Shown here piece after piece: positions 1 to 6,863 of a stretch of DNA of 12,576 bases. Each line of letters starts with the position of its first letter. The first letter of the stretch is position 1. The translations under genes and the position numbers were made by a program. Below the pieces are notes generated by a model. That model did no database searches, was not told the origin of the DNA, and saw only the letters and a program-made list of their open reading frames with translations. Source of the DNA: Pseudomonadota bacterium (GTDB lineage: Bacteria; Pseudomonadota; Gammaproteobacteria; Woeseiales; Woeseiaceae); the NCBI GenBank assembly GCA_027295475.1, contig JAPUKV010000028.1, positions 1 to 12,576 on the forward strand. The letters run 5' to 3'.

Positions 1-461
1 CAGAGTGTTTTGCCGACCAGATTGCCCATTGAACCGACGTCGGGCGCCTGCTCCTGGACTGCCAGCACTGGTGATGTGATGGAATACGGATCCGTGTATA
101 GGAGAAATTCCCTGCGGGCAGGCGTCTCGACGATATTGAGCATTACGTCCAGGTCGCCAGAGCGCATCATGTCGATGAACTGCTGCCAGGTGGGGCCGCT
201 GACAAAATCAACTTCCAGTCCGATCTCGTCTGCCAGGAGATTGATGTAGTCGATTGAAAATCCGGTTGCTTGCCCGTCGACGTTAAAGTTGAAAGGGGGC
301 CAGTCCGTCTCGTTGTGAACCCGGATAACGGGGTGGTCTGAGATCCAGGCTTGTTCGGCCTCCGTCAGTTCCAGGTTCTGCGCGTTTGCCGGGATCAGCG
401 CCATTACTGACAGCAGGCCGGCTAACGTCGTACAAATCTGAGTATTGATCGAGGTCTTCAT
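1..461 (-). CDS. Periplasmic solute-binding (SBP_bac_3) domain protein, N-terminal part only
   Basis: This reading frame is open from an ATG at 461 to the left edge, giving 153 visible codons; the C-terminus lies outside the window. The first ~27 residues form a signal peptide ending in IPANA, followed by QNLELTEAEQAWISDHP. The segment VIRVHNETDWPPFNF, then DYINLLADEIGLEVDFV, then FIDMMRSGDLDVMLNIVETPAR and LLYTDPY is the classic start of a bacterial family-3 extracellular solute-binding fold (lobe I). The opening phrase 'LT..E..WI..HP.IRV' is typical of SBP domains used as periplasmic sensors in BvgS-like kinases or diguanylate cyclases rather than of free amino-acid-binding proteins, so the complete protein may be a membrane sensor. 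That is inference. It is transcribed divergently from the receiver at 823. No strong ribosome binding site precedes the ATG. Confidence 0.85.
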   Translation of the reverse strand, partial: MKTSINTQICTTLAGLLSVMALIPANAQNLELTEAEQAWISDHPVIRVHNETDWPPFNFNVDGQATGFSIDYINLLADEIGLEVDFVSGPTWQQFIDMMRSGDLDVMLNIVETPARREFLLYTDPYSITSPVLAVQEQAPDVGSMGNLVGKTL

Positions 462-500
462 ATCGTGGCCTGCTTATTAAGTGTAATAAACCACATCAAT

Positions 501-506
501 ATTATA
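501..506 (-). promoter_or_regulatory. Candidate -10 box for the solute-binding protein gene
   Basis: On the minus strand this hexamer reads TATAAT, a perfect sigma-70 -10 match. It lies 39 nt upstream of the ATG at 461, which would give a leader of about 33 nt. No good -35 is present at 17 bp; the best candidate, TTCAGG at 526-531, has a 19-bp spacer. Only the -10 is convincing. Confidence 0.35.
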
Positions 507-642
507 GCGGGTGCGCTAGTCGTCGCCTGAAATCGTGCCAGCAAAGCAATCGGCGGTTATTCGGCAGCGGAATCCGGGGATCGGACTGTCGCATGCCTAG
601 GTCAGCTGGAGGCAGTTAATACCGACCACCGCAAGGAGTATC

Positions 643-696
643 GTGGTCAGCCGGCTGAACTTGGCGCTCTGCCTGTTGCTTGGAGGCGGCCAGTAG
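643..696 (+). CDS. Possible 17-codon hydrophobic micro-ORF
   Basis: GTG at 643 is preceded by AAGGAG at 633-638 with a 4-nt spacer, the best ribosome binding site in this intergenic region. The product would be MVSRLNLALCLLLGGGQ, a basic start followed by a Leu-rich run, resembling the beginning of a signal peptide. It could be a tiny membrane peptide, a leftover signal sequence of a lost gene, or chance. It is upstream of the -10 assigned to the receiver gene, so it would need its own promoter; none is clear. Confidence 0.2.
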   Translation: MVSRLNLALCLLLGGGQ

Positions 697-780
697 ACAC
701 GCAGGCGTGCAGCATGTTTGTACATCGGGCACAGCAACACGTTGACCTCGTTGTTATATCTTTGATGTCGCCAGGATCAG

Positions 781-786
781 TATAAT
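781..786 (+). promoter_or_regulatory. Candidate -10 box for the receiver gene
   Basis: A perfect TATAAT lies 36 nt before the ATG at 823, predicting transcription from about 793. The correctly spaced -35 position has no TTGACA-like sequence. TTGACC at 742-747 is a good hexamer but is far too distant (33 bp). An activator-dependent promoter would fit, but this is inference. Confidence 0.35.
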
Positions 787-822
787 GGACCAGACCAACA
801 AAAAGAATTCGGACACAGGAAA

Positions 823-1302
823 ATGCCCATAGCAACCAGTAGCAAGAGCCGCCTGTTAATCGTTGACGACGAGCCGCCCAATATCCGCATACTCTCGAAC
901 ATTCTGGCCGAGGATTATGCGCTAAGCGCGGCGACCGACGGCAAGCAAGCGCTGGCTCTCGCCAAGAGCCAGTCGCCGGATCTCATCTTGCTGGACATGG
1001 TGATGCCGGACATGGATGGCCTGGCTGTGTGCGAGGCGCTGAAAGCAAGCGAGGAAACCCGCGATATCCCGGTAATTTTTGTGACCAGCATGGACGATTC
1101 GGAAAATGAAGAGCGGGGGCTGCTGGCTGGCGCGGTGGATTACATCAGCAAGCCGGTCAGTCCCCCGATCGTCAAGGCCCGGGTAAAGATCCACATTCAG
1201 AATTTCCTAACCGTACGTTTCCTGGAAAGCCTGCTGTCTTCGCAGACCACGAGCCTGGATGAGGCCAAGACTCAGGCGAAATCCCTGCTGGTCTTCGCTT
1301 AG
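823..1302 (+). CDS. Stand-alone response-regulator receiver protein (PleD/RpfG-type receiver)
   Basis: This 159-residue protein contains one complete CheY-like receiver domain (about residues 9-130). The acidic pair D15/D16 follows RLLIV; the phosphoacceptor is D58 in LILLDMVMPDMDG; the switch threonine is T88 in VIFVTS; and K110-P111 completes the active site. The receiver most resembles those fused to GGDEF or HD-GYP output domains, where VKARVKIHIQNFL would begin the linker helix. Here the linker continues for about 30 residues, partly as a coiled-coil-like tail, then stops with no output domain. It may act by protein interaction or as a phosphate sink, or be a truncated regulator. AGGA lies at 817-820, very close to the ATG. 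No kinase gene is adjacent unless the protein at 1-461 proves to be one. Its stop overlaps that of the convergent gene. Confidence 0.85.
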   Translation: MPIATSSKSRLLIVDDEPPNIRILSNILAEDYALSAATDGKQALALAKSQSPDLILLDMVMPDMDGLAVCEALKASEETRDIPVIFVTSMDDSENEERGLLAGAVDYISKPVSPPIVKARVKIHIQNFLTVRFLESLLSSQTTSLDEAKTQAKSLLVFA

Positions 1303-1763
1303 TGGCCATTCATTGGCCCGTCAATATATTCGACAAAACTGCGGCGGTAGCCCGTTTTCGTTTTTGACCAGAATTGTTGAATACGGGGAACGGACATTAC
1401 CGCCTTGGTGCGCAACTCCCAGGCATCGAAATACTCCGGGTCTAGCTTTCCTTTCCGATGCTGCACGAACACCAGCTCGGTGAGTTCGAACAACGCGGAC
1501 AGGTAGCCTTCAAACTTAACCGACTCCAGCGGCGTCAGGGCTTCGTCGCTGTTGGCTTTCATCCGGATCTCGGCCAATTCGCCCTTGTACGACTCAGTCC
1601 GGAAATTGATCGCCAGTTCCATGATGGATTGAATCGTTGCGTCGCGGGTTTCTGCCGCGTTGAATTTCAACTGGACGGCCAGATAGAACAAAGAAGCGAA
1701 CACACCAATCGCGCCAAACAGTTCGGCGAGCGCCCCAATCATATCCCAATTCACACCACCCAT
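1299..1763 (-). CDS. Small membrane protein of unknown function
   Basis: The predicted protein has 154 residues when started at the ATG at 1763, which has GGAGG 10 nt upstream on the minus strand. The frame stays open to an upstream start at 1811, but that lies at or before the likely transcription start, so the shorter form is preferred. One N-terminal membrane helix is visible (about residues 8-28, IGALAELFGAIGVFASLFYLAVQ), followed by a charged, mainly helical cytoplasmic domain with many Glu, Arg and aromatic residues. This is the pattern of a common proteobacterial hypothetical family whose N-terminus reads 'W..i..laELlGaiaV..sLiYLa.Q...N'. I know of no established function. It converges on the receiver gene, and the two stop codons overlap by 4 nt (TTAG at 1299-1302). 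Confidence 0.75.
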   Translation of the reverse strand: MGGVNWDMIGALAELFGAIGVFASLFYLAVQLKFNAAETRDATIQSIMELAINFRTESYKGELAEIRMKANSDEALTPLESVKFEGYLSALFELTELVFVQHRKGKLDPEYFDAWELRTKAVMSVPRIQQFWSKTKTGYRRSFVEYIDGPMNGH

Positions 1764-1806
1764 TGGTCGATAGCCTCCGGCTCGGCAAAATCCCTGACTG
1801 ACCGTA

Positions 1807-1835
1807 AGCATAATTCGCCGGCAGGCTGGTTACAA
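1807..1835 (-). promoter_or_regulatory. Candidate promoter of the small membrane protein gene
   Basis: On the minus strand, TTGTAA (positions 1835-1830) and TATGCT (1812-1807) are separated by exactly 17 bp. Each matches four of six consensus bases. Transcription would begin near 1800, leaving a leader of about 37 nt before the ATG at 1763. Confidence 0.35.
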
Positions 1836-2031
1836 TTCGGCCTCTGTCTTTTCTCCCAGTGAGGCAACAGCAACGCGAGCGGCTGTGCTGCTATTTTGTC
1901 CGGCCGACCGTCCAACACCTGTCCTTGAGTGCACAGGGCAAGGTGGCCTACACCCACACGACCCTAACTAAGACTGTTCTCGCTCAGGCTCCTTGTCGCT
2001 ACGGATATTTTGTACCGCGCAGGCTCCTGGC

Positions 2032-2706
2032 CTATGCCGTGACAGGCACCATGGTGATCTCGACGCGGCGGTTGGTCTGTTTGCCTGAGGCCGTGGAGTT
2101 GTCCGCCACCGGACTCAATTCGCCCTGACCTATCGTGATCAGGCGCTGATCCATAATGTCTTGTGTGCGGAAGAATTGTGCCACCGCCTGCGCACGGCGT
2201 TCCGATAATCCCTGGTTGTATGGGACGCTACCGTCGCTGTCGGTATGGCCTGCCACTTCCACGATGGTCTGATCGAATTCGGCCAGGACTATTGAAACCG
2301 AATTCAGGACATCAAAGAACGCCGGGCTAAGGTCCGAGCTGTTCGTCGCAAACGTCACATATCCGGGCATGTTCAACGTGATGTTGTCGCCGATTCTCGT
2401 GACGCTCACGCCAGTGCCCTCAAGCTCTGCGCGGAGCTTGGCCTCTTGCTGATCCATGTAATAACCAATTGCGCCACCGGCCAGGGCGCCGACGCCGGCA
2501 CCTATCAGCGCGCGCTTGCGGCGTTCGACTGAATCGTCTCCCGAGATCAGACCAACGACCGCACCCGATACGGCACCAATAATTGCTCCTTTGGTGGCGT
2601 TGCTCGTCTTGGATTCCTGCGTATAGGCGTCAAGCGTGGTGCAACCCACCAACATTGCCGTGAGCCCTGCTATTGCAACGATGAGTCTTAGCGGTTTGGT
2701 ATCCAT
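2032..2706 (-). CDS. yiaD: YiaD-like outer-membrane lipoprotein with C-terminal OmpA peptidoglycan-binding domain
   Basis: The start is the ATG at 2706 (224 residues), which has GAGGA 6 nt upstream and directly opens a lipoprotein signal; the frame extends farther upstream but without such support. The lipobox is LVGC with the lipidated Cys at residue 22 and Thr at +2, consistent with outer-membrane sorting. Two glycine-zipper segments follow (about 39-56 and 66-82). GYYMDQQEAKLR, then GTGVSVTR.GDNI.LNMP, is the signature of E. coli YiaD (219 residues). The OmpA domain (about 110-222) carries GHTD with D156 and LSERRA with R171, the residues that contact diaminopimelate in this family, and ends in NRRVEI. 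It should tether the outer membrane to peptidoglycan. It is divergent from the DUF962 gene. All key residues are intact. Confidence 0.92.
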   Translation of the reverse strand: MDTKPLRLIVAIAGLTAMLVGCTTLDAYTQESKTSNATKGAIIGAVSGAVVGLISGDDSVERRKRALIGAGVGALAGGAIGYYMDQQEAKLRAELEGTGVSVTRIGDNITLNMPGYVTFATNSSDLSPAFFDVLNSVSIVLAEFDQTIVEVAGHTDSDGSVPYNQGLSERRAQAVAQFFRTQDIMDQRLITIGQGELSPVADNSTASGKQTNRRVEITMVPVTA

Positions 2707-2956
2707 ATGAGTTCCTCGGTCATGCTGTTCAAAGTAAACGCGACAACTGTACCCGGTAGCAAGCGCCGGACCCTGCATGCAGGTCACAGTTTCTGGCACA
2801 AAAAGCATAGTCCGACTCATGCGGTTGCTATGTAAGCACGCGAAACCTGAACCAGGACTTAATCGCCGTCAAAGACCGCTGCCATGCGGTGACCGATTGA
2901 TCATAATCGGGCAACGCGGCCTCTTTGCACGCCGGCGGCCGACAATTCAAAGAGGG

Positions 2957-2962
2957 TAGAAT
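2957..2962 (+). promoter_or_regulatory. Candidate -10 box for the DUF962/MATE gene pair
   Basis: TAGAAT differs from TATAAT by one base and lies 27 nt before the ATG at 2990, which would leave a short leader of about 20 nt. The -35 position is GC-rich and unconvincing; TTGCAC at 2925-2930 is 26 bp away. Confidence 0.3.
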
Positions 2963-2989
2963 AGCGGCCCGCGATCGACTGGAGCACAA

Positions 2990-3457
2990 ATGACGGATAC
3001 TGAACACTGGCTCGCAGAATACGACGACAACCATAGCCGGACGGGAAACCGTGTTCTGCACTGGATCGCCGTGCCACTGTTCATATTTGGCACGGTCGGA
3101 CTGCTATGGGCATTGCCAATACCCGACGCATTCCTGAAAATTTCTCCACTGCTCAACTGGAGCGTTACTTTTCTGATGGCCGCAGAGGTTTATTATTTCA
3201 TTATCTCGATTTCGCTGGCGCTCGGCATGCTGCCCTTCGTCGTCGCGACCGCCGCACTGATCGCATTGCTGAGCACTGCTGTCACCTCCCTGCTCTGGTT
3301 TTCCATCGCAATACTCACACTCGGCATGACAGGGTTGTATCTCGCCAAGGGGTCGCGTCGTGATATTCGTGGCCTGGCCCGGGACATGCAGCTGATAATG
3401 ATTGCTCCGATCTGGCTCCTTGCGCGCCTGTATCGACGCATGAACATTCCTTACTAA
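2990..3457 (+). CDS. DUF962 / Mpo1-like (YGL010w family) membrane protein
   Basis: The protein has 155 residues and starts with a good ribosome binding site (GGAG at 2981-2984, 5-nt spacer). The N-terminal WLAEYDDNHSRTGNRVLHWIAVP is the hallmark of the DUF962 family, with histidines H15 and H24. Four hydrophobic segments follow (about 26-44, 55-72, 74-93, 95-118), including LLNW...VYYF...SLALGM, as in bacterial members. The C-terminal RDMQLIMIAPIW matches the family's 'DLQ..LIGPlW'. The eukaryotic relative Mpo1 is an iron-dependent dioxygenase acting on 2-hydroxy fatty acids in sphingolipid alpha-oxidation; the bacterial role is not established. The usual family segment 'QF.GH' is here GLYLAK, so a conserved histidine appears replaced by K120, which may affect metal binding. 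The gene is 13 nt upstream of the MATE gene, suggesting co-transcription. Confidence 0.8.
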   Translation: MTDTEHWLAEYDDNHSRTGNRVLHWIAVPLFIFGTVGLLWALPIPDAFLKISPLLNWSVTFLMAAEVYYFIISISLALGMLPFVVATAALIALLSTAVTSLLWFSIAILTLGMTGLYLAKGSRRDIRGLARDMQLIMIAPIWLLARLYRRMNIPY

Positions 3458-3470
3458 CGCCTGCAACGCT

Positions 3471-4814
3471 TTGCCGCGATTGCCCGAAACATTGGCCGAA
3501 CTCAATTCACGCAGCACCCTGCCAGACAACCGAAGCGTCTGGCGCATCGCTGCACCGATGATCCTGTCGAATGTCTCCGTGCCATTAGTCGGCATGGTCG
3601 ATACCGGCGTAACCGGGCACCTCGAGGATGCCTCTTACCTGGGTGCGGTCGCGGTTGGCGCGACCATTTTCGGGTTCCTGTACATGGGCGTCAATTTCCT
3701 GAGAATGGGAACGACTGGCATCACCGCACAGCGATTTGGCGCCGACGACTTTGACGGGCTCCGGGTGGCACTGGGACAGGCGTTAATCGTCGCCCTGGCA
3801 ATCGCCACCGTTTTGCTTGTGCTCCAAGTGCCCATCGGTAAGATTGCCCTGGGCCTTATCGGTGCCGATGCCAAAGTTTCCGGTTTCGCCGATCAGTATT
3901 TCTCCATACGTATCTGGAGCGCGCCGGCAACACTGGCGAATTTCGCGTTGATCGGTTGGTTTATCGGGCTGCAGAACGCGCGCGTCCCACTGGTCATTGT
4001 TCTCGCAATCAATATTACAAATATCGTTCTCGACCTGATCCTCGTAAATCTTGTCGGCATGAAAGTCGACGGCGTAGCTCTCGCCTCGGTTGTCGCAGAA
4101 TTTACAGGCCTCGCAGTCGGGCTCGGCTTTGTCGTCAGGGCACTGAGAGCGCATGAAGGACACTGGATCATTTCGAAGCTGACTACGCTTCGCGAATACG
4201 GGGCCTTCTTTGCCGTGAACGGGAATCTGTTCGTACGCACGATGGCACTGGTGTTTACCTTCACGTTCATCACCGCGCAGGGCGCTCGTCTGGGCGGGCT
4301 GATCCTGGCTGCGAATGCCATTCTCATGAACCTGCAGTACCTGCTTGCGTTTGCACTGGACGGATTTGCGCACGCTGCAGAAGCCCTCGTTGGCAAGGCC
4401 GTTGGTGAAGGGAACAGGGCGGCTTTGAAGCGCTCCGTGGCACTGGCCCTGCGGTGGTCGCTGATTGTCGCCGTCGGCTTCAGTATTTTCTTTGCGCTCG
4501 CCGGCACATCGATAATCGCAATACTGACCGATCTCTCTGAGATACGCGAAACAACCGTGCGTTATCTGCCGTGGCTTATCCTGTCTCCGCTCGTCGCCGT
4601 TTGGTCCTATCTTTACGATGGTGTTTTCGTAGGGGCCACTCTCGCGAAGGAGATGCGGAACATCATGCTGATTTCGACATTTGTCATATTCTTGCCCGCC
4701 TGGTATGCACTGCAGTTCCTGGGCAACCATGGACTGTGGCTGGCGTTCATGCTTTTCATGGCCGGCCGTGGTATCGGCATGCACTATTTTTATCGGCAGC
4801 GGCTTCTTACATGA
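3471..4814 (+). CDS. MATE family efflux transporter, DinF type
   Basis: This 447-residue inner-membrane protein has about twelve hydrophobic helices in two related halves, the normal size for the MATE family. The N-terminal VWRIAAPMILSNVSVPLVGM with D44, then TGHL and LGAVAVGATIF, is characteristic of the DinF branch. The second half begins near FFAVNGNLFVRTMALVF. Such proteins export cationic or amphipathic compounds using a proton or sodium gradient; the substrate cannot be read from sequence, and D44 is the expected ion-coupling position (inference from family). The start is uncertain: TTG at 3471 is the first candidate, TTG codons also occur at 3480 and 3492, and none has a clear ribosome binding site. 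Coupling to the upstream gene, whose stop is 13 nt before, would explain this. It converges on another MATE gene. Confidence 0.9.
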   Translation: MPRLPETLAELNSRSTLPDNRSVWRIAAPMILSNVSVPLVGMVDTGVTGHLEDASYLGAVAVGATIFGFLYMGVNFLRMGTTGITAQRFGADDFDGLRVALGQALIVALAIATVLLVLQVPIGKIALGLIGADAKVSGFADQYFSIRIWSAPATLANFALIGWFIGLQNARVPLVIVLAINITNIVLDLILVNLVGMKVDGVALASVVAEFTGLAVGLGFVVRALRAHEGHWIISKLTTLREYGAFFAVNGNLFVRTMALVFTFTFITAQGARLGGLILAANAILMNLQYLLAFALDGFAHAAEALVGKAVGEGNRAALKRSVALALRWSLIVAVGFSIFFALAGTSIIAILTDLSEIRETTVRYLPWLILSPLVAVWSYLYDGVFVGATLAKEMRNIMLISTFVIFLPAWYALQFLGNHGLWLAFMLFMAGRGIGMHYFYRQRLLT

Positions 4815-4815
4815 T

Positions 4816-4843
4816 TTACTGCTGTTCTATACAGATTCAGTAA
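4816..4843. terminator. Weak hairpin between the two convergent MATE genes
   Basis: TTACTG (4816-4821) pairs with CAGTAA (4838-4843), and inside it CTGT (4822-4825) pairs with ACAG (4831-4834) around a 5-nt loop, leaving a 3-nt bulge. The structure starts just after one stop codon and covers the other. It is AT-rich and lacks a U-tract, so it may only slow transcription or be chance. Confidence 0.25.
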
Positions 4844-6206
4844 TGATCACCGGAGTCGCATGTTTATCGCATTGCCCTCTTACGGAACTTCTTGCCCAGG
4901 CATAAGCAAAGAATCCGCTAACGATATTGGCGGTCGCATAGGCACCAAAAATTCCTGCAACCCCGAACAAATAATCGCCCGCGAATGCGAGGGGAAGATA
5001 AAGAACGGTCATTCGGGCAATGCTGACCATGACAGCGGGCATGGGTTTGCCCATGCCGTTAAATGAGGCGTTCATTATCATTACCATGCCATAGGTGCCG
5101 TAACTGACTGGCACGATCCAGAGATACAGCCCCGCAACCCTGGTCACTTCCGGGCTATCGCTAAAAATAGAAGGTAGCCAGTTTCCACTCAACGCAAGCA
5201 GAACTGCAATAAGTAGTCCGAAACCAAGACAGAATACTGTGCAGAGTCTTAGCGCAAGATAGATTCTATCCGCTTTTCCGGCCGACATGTTCTGCCCGAC
5301 AAACGGTCCGATGATTGCTGACATCGCATAAAACACAACGAGCATTAGCGACTCTATGCGGCTGGCAACGCCGAATCCTGCTACAGCATCCGGCCCGTAC
5401 CTGGCAATCATTGCAGTGACTACGCCTATCGTGATCGGAATAATCACGTTCGTTCCCGCAGCCGGCAGACCGACATGAAGGATATCCGCCCAGGATTTCC
5501 TGAGTTCGGTTGGCTGCGGTCGATTGAAGCTCAACAAATCCAGGCGGTAATACATGAGCAACACCGCTCCAATGAACAACGCGCCGCGAGCCATGAGCGC
5601 GGCCGTTGCCGCGCCATTAAGCCCCATCGCCGGAATGGGACCAATCCCGAAGATCAAAATCGGATCGAGAATAACGTTAGCAATCGCCGCGATGACCATT
5701 AGCATGCCGGGCAGTCGTGTGTCGCCTGTCGCGCGCATGCTGCTCATGCCAACCATGCCGACGACCACGAACGGAACGCCCGAGTAAAGAATTGTCATGT
5801 ACCCCGCGATCAACGGAATCATGTCTTCGGGTGCCCCCATCAATCTGAACAATGGGCCTATCGTGGCCAGACCAACAGCACATATGACCGCGGTGATGGC
5901 AAAGGACAGTATCAGGCTGTCGGTGGCGAGCCGCCGGGCACGACGATGATCATGAGCGCCAACGGCCCTGGCTACGACTGAGGACGTTCCGGCACCGAGC
6001 CCGATTGCGACGCTGGTTACTATCATCAAAATAGGAAACGCGAAACTCAATGCAGCGAGTTCCCGGTCGCCGACACGCCCGATAAAGTAAGTGTCGACGA
6101 ACGCCTGCATCATCATCATGAAGATGCCAAAGAGCGTAGGCACGGTCATATGGACCAAGTGTCTGCCTACCGGCCCTTTAACTAGTCTGGCTGGTGTTGA
6201 TTCCAT
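4827..6206 (-). CDS. MATE family efflux transporter (NorM/MepA-like)
   Basis: The protein has 459 residues from the ATG at 6206. An in-frame GTG at 6251 would add 15 residues rich in Arg and Cys that look non-coding, so the ATG is preferred, although its ribosome binding site is weak. The body shows about twelve membrane helices in two halves. The first, MTVPTLFGIFMMMMQAFVDTYFIG then LAALSFAFPI...GLGAG, is the classic MATE start with an Asp (D38) in helix 1; helices 4-5 contain GMSSMRATGDTRLPG; and the second half contains GLPAAGTNVIIPI and later NASFNGMGKP. It is a drug or metabolite exporter of a branch distinct from the DinF-type gene it converges on, with only 12 nt between their stop codons. 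It is divergent from the Nudix gene. The substrate is unknown. Confidence 0.9.
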   Translation of the reverse strand: MESTPARLVKGPVGRHLVHMTVPTLFGIFMMMMQAFVDTYFIGRVGDRELAALSFAFPILMIVTSVAIGLGAGTSSVVARAVGAHDHRRARRLATDSLILSFAITAVICAVGLATIGPLFRLMGAPEDMIPLIAGYMTILYSGVPFVVVGMVGMSSMRATGDTRLPGMLMVIAAIANVILDPILIFGIGPIPAMGLNGAATAALMARGALFIGAVLLMYYRLDLLSFNRPQPTELRKSWADILHVGLPAAGTNVIIPITIGVVTAMIARYGPDAVAGFGVASRIESLMLVVFYAMSAIIGPFVGQNMSAGKADRIYLALRLCTVFCLGFGLLIAVLLALSGNWLPSIFSDSPEVTRVAGLYLWIVPVSYGTYGMVMIMNASFNGMGKPMPAVMVSIARMTVLYLPLAFAGDYLFGVAGIFGAYATANIVSGFFAYAWARSSVRGQCDKHATPVIITESV

Positions 6207-6221
6207 AAGATGTCTGGACTG

Positions 6222-6243
6222 GCGATGCCGGCAAGGGCATCGC
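6222..6243 (-). promoter_or_regulatory. GC-rich hairpin in the leader of the second MATE gene
   Basis: GCGATGCC (6222-6229) and GGCATCGC (6236-6243) are perfect 8-bp complementary arms with a 6-nt loop, ending 15 nt before the ATG at 6206. If transcribed, this hairpin sits just upstream of the ribosome binding region and could affect translation or early transcription. No riboswitch family is recognised. Confidence 0.3.
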
Positions 6244-6317
6244 GGGGACACGCCCCATCAGAACTATTGACTATGACCCAGCAGGCAACAACGCGCAATC
6301 ACAAACGGTGATACCTC

Positions 6318-6863
6318 ATGACCTGGAAGAAACTCGGCTCAAGAGTCGTATACGACAACCCGTGGATTACAGTGTATGAAGATCACGTCGTGAATCCGGG
6401 CGGCGGCGAAAATCAGTACGGCCATATTCATTTCAAAAATAAAGCCGTAGCCATCGTTCCGCTGGATGACGAAGGTAATACCTGGCTGGTCGGACAAGAC
6501 CGTTACACGCTCGGCGCATACTCCTGGGAGGTCCCGATGGGAGGCGCTGCAAGCGACGAAGAACCGCTTGACGCCGCGAAGCGTGAGCTGAAGGAGGAAA
6601 CCGGGCTCAGCGCAGCGAAGTGGACCAATGTCATGCATCTTCACACGAGTAACTCGATAACGGACGAAGAGGGTTTCGTTTTCCTGGCCGAAAACCTGAG
6701 CGAAGGTGAGCCCGAATTCGAGGAAACCGAGAAACTGGAAATTCGAAAGCTGTCGCTCGACCATGCCCTCGAAATGGTAAACAACGGTCAGATTACCGAT
6801 GCAATCAGCGTTGCCGCGATCCTGAAAATCGCCGGAAAACAGGGCTCGAAGAAAGAAAAGTAG
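6318..6863 (+). CDS. Nudix hydrolase, probably ADP-ribose pyrophosphatase-like
   Basis: The protein has 181 residues, with the ATG at 6318 preceded by GGTG 7 nt upstream. A complete Nudix box spans residues 75-97: G75, E81, R89-E90-L91, E93-E94, G96-L97, fitting GX5EX7REUXEEXGU. The catalytic Glu residues that bind divalent metal are all present. The N-terminal layout (V.YDNPWITVYEDHV..PGG, then KAVAIVPLDDEGNTWLVGQDRY and YSWEVPMGG) matches ADP-ribose or nucleoside-diphosphate-sugar pyrophosphatases, which recycle or detoxify such nucleotides in the cytoplasm. The exact substrate is inference. The Lys-rich tail and stop codon run into the left arm of the long palindrome beginning at 6857, so the last codons may have come from the repeat. 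It is convergent with the sortase gene. Confidence 0.9.
   Translation: MTWKKLGSRVVYDNPWITVYEDHVVNPGGGENQYGHIHFKNKAVAIVPLDDEGNTWLVGQDRYTLGAYSWEVPMGGAASDEEPLDAAKRELKEETGLSAAKWTNVMHLHTSNSITDEEGFVFLAENLSEGEPEFEETEKLEIRKLSLDHALEMVNNGQITDAISVAAILKIAGKQGSKKEK

Larger units (their letters stand above)
462..822. other. 361-bp divergent intergenic region
   Basis: The gap between the solute-binding gene (-) and the receiver gene (+) contains a TATAAT on each strand (501-506 minus, 781-786 plus). It also contains a micro-ORF at 643-696 with a good ribosome binding site. A plus-strand frame is open from 531 to 785, but its translation matches nothing I recognise and it lacks a well-placed start. No terminator or RNA gene is visible. 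Confidence 0.5.

Noticed and set aside
742..747. TTGACC as a -35 box for the receiver gene
   Set aside because: The only good -10 (781-786) is 33 bp away, too far for a sigma-70 promoter.
531..785. 85-codon plus-strand open frame upstream of the receiver
   Set aside because: There is no well-placed start codon with a ribosome binding site in this frame, no recognisable protein, and the length is expected by chance in GC-rich DNA.
1985..2028. Repeated CAGGCTCCT (1985-1993 and 2020-2028) downstream of the YiaD-like gene
   Set aside because: Only nine bases are shared, no hairpin plus T-run follows, and there is no sign of a terminator or mobile element.
2772..2783. Perfect 12-bp palindrome CCTGCATGCAGG upstream of the YiaD-like gene
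   Set aside because: A 12-bp palindrome is expected by chance a few times in 12.5 kb, and no promoter element is well placed beside it.
3094..3105. GGTCGGACTGCT, close to the core of the palindromic repeat
   Set aside because: It lies inside the coding sequence of the DUF962 protein, has no partner arm nearby, and is likely chance similarity.
3104..3595. A 163-codon minus-strand frame
   Set aside because: It is antisense across the DUF962 and MATE genes, and its composition does not look like a real protein.
3783..4784. A 333-codon open frame on the minus strand
   Set aside because: It lies antisense to the DinF-type MATE gene, its translation is rich in Cys, His and Gln with no recognisable domain, and the plus-strand frame is a clear transporter.
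6267..6272. TTGACT as a -35 box for the Nudix gene
   Set aside because: No -10-like hexamer is present at 16-18 bp downstream.
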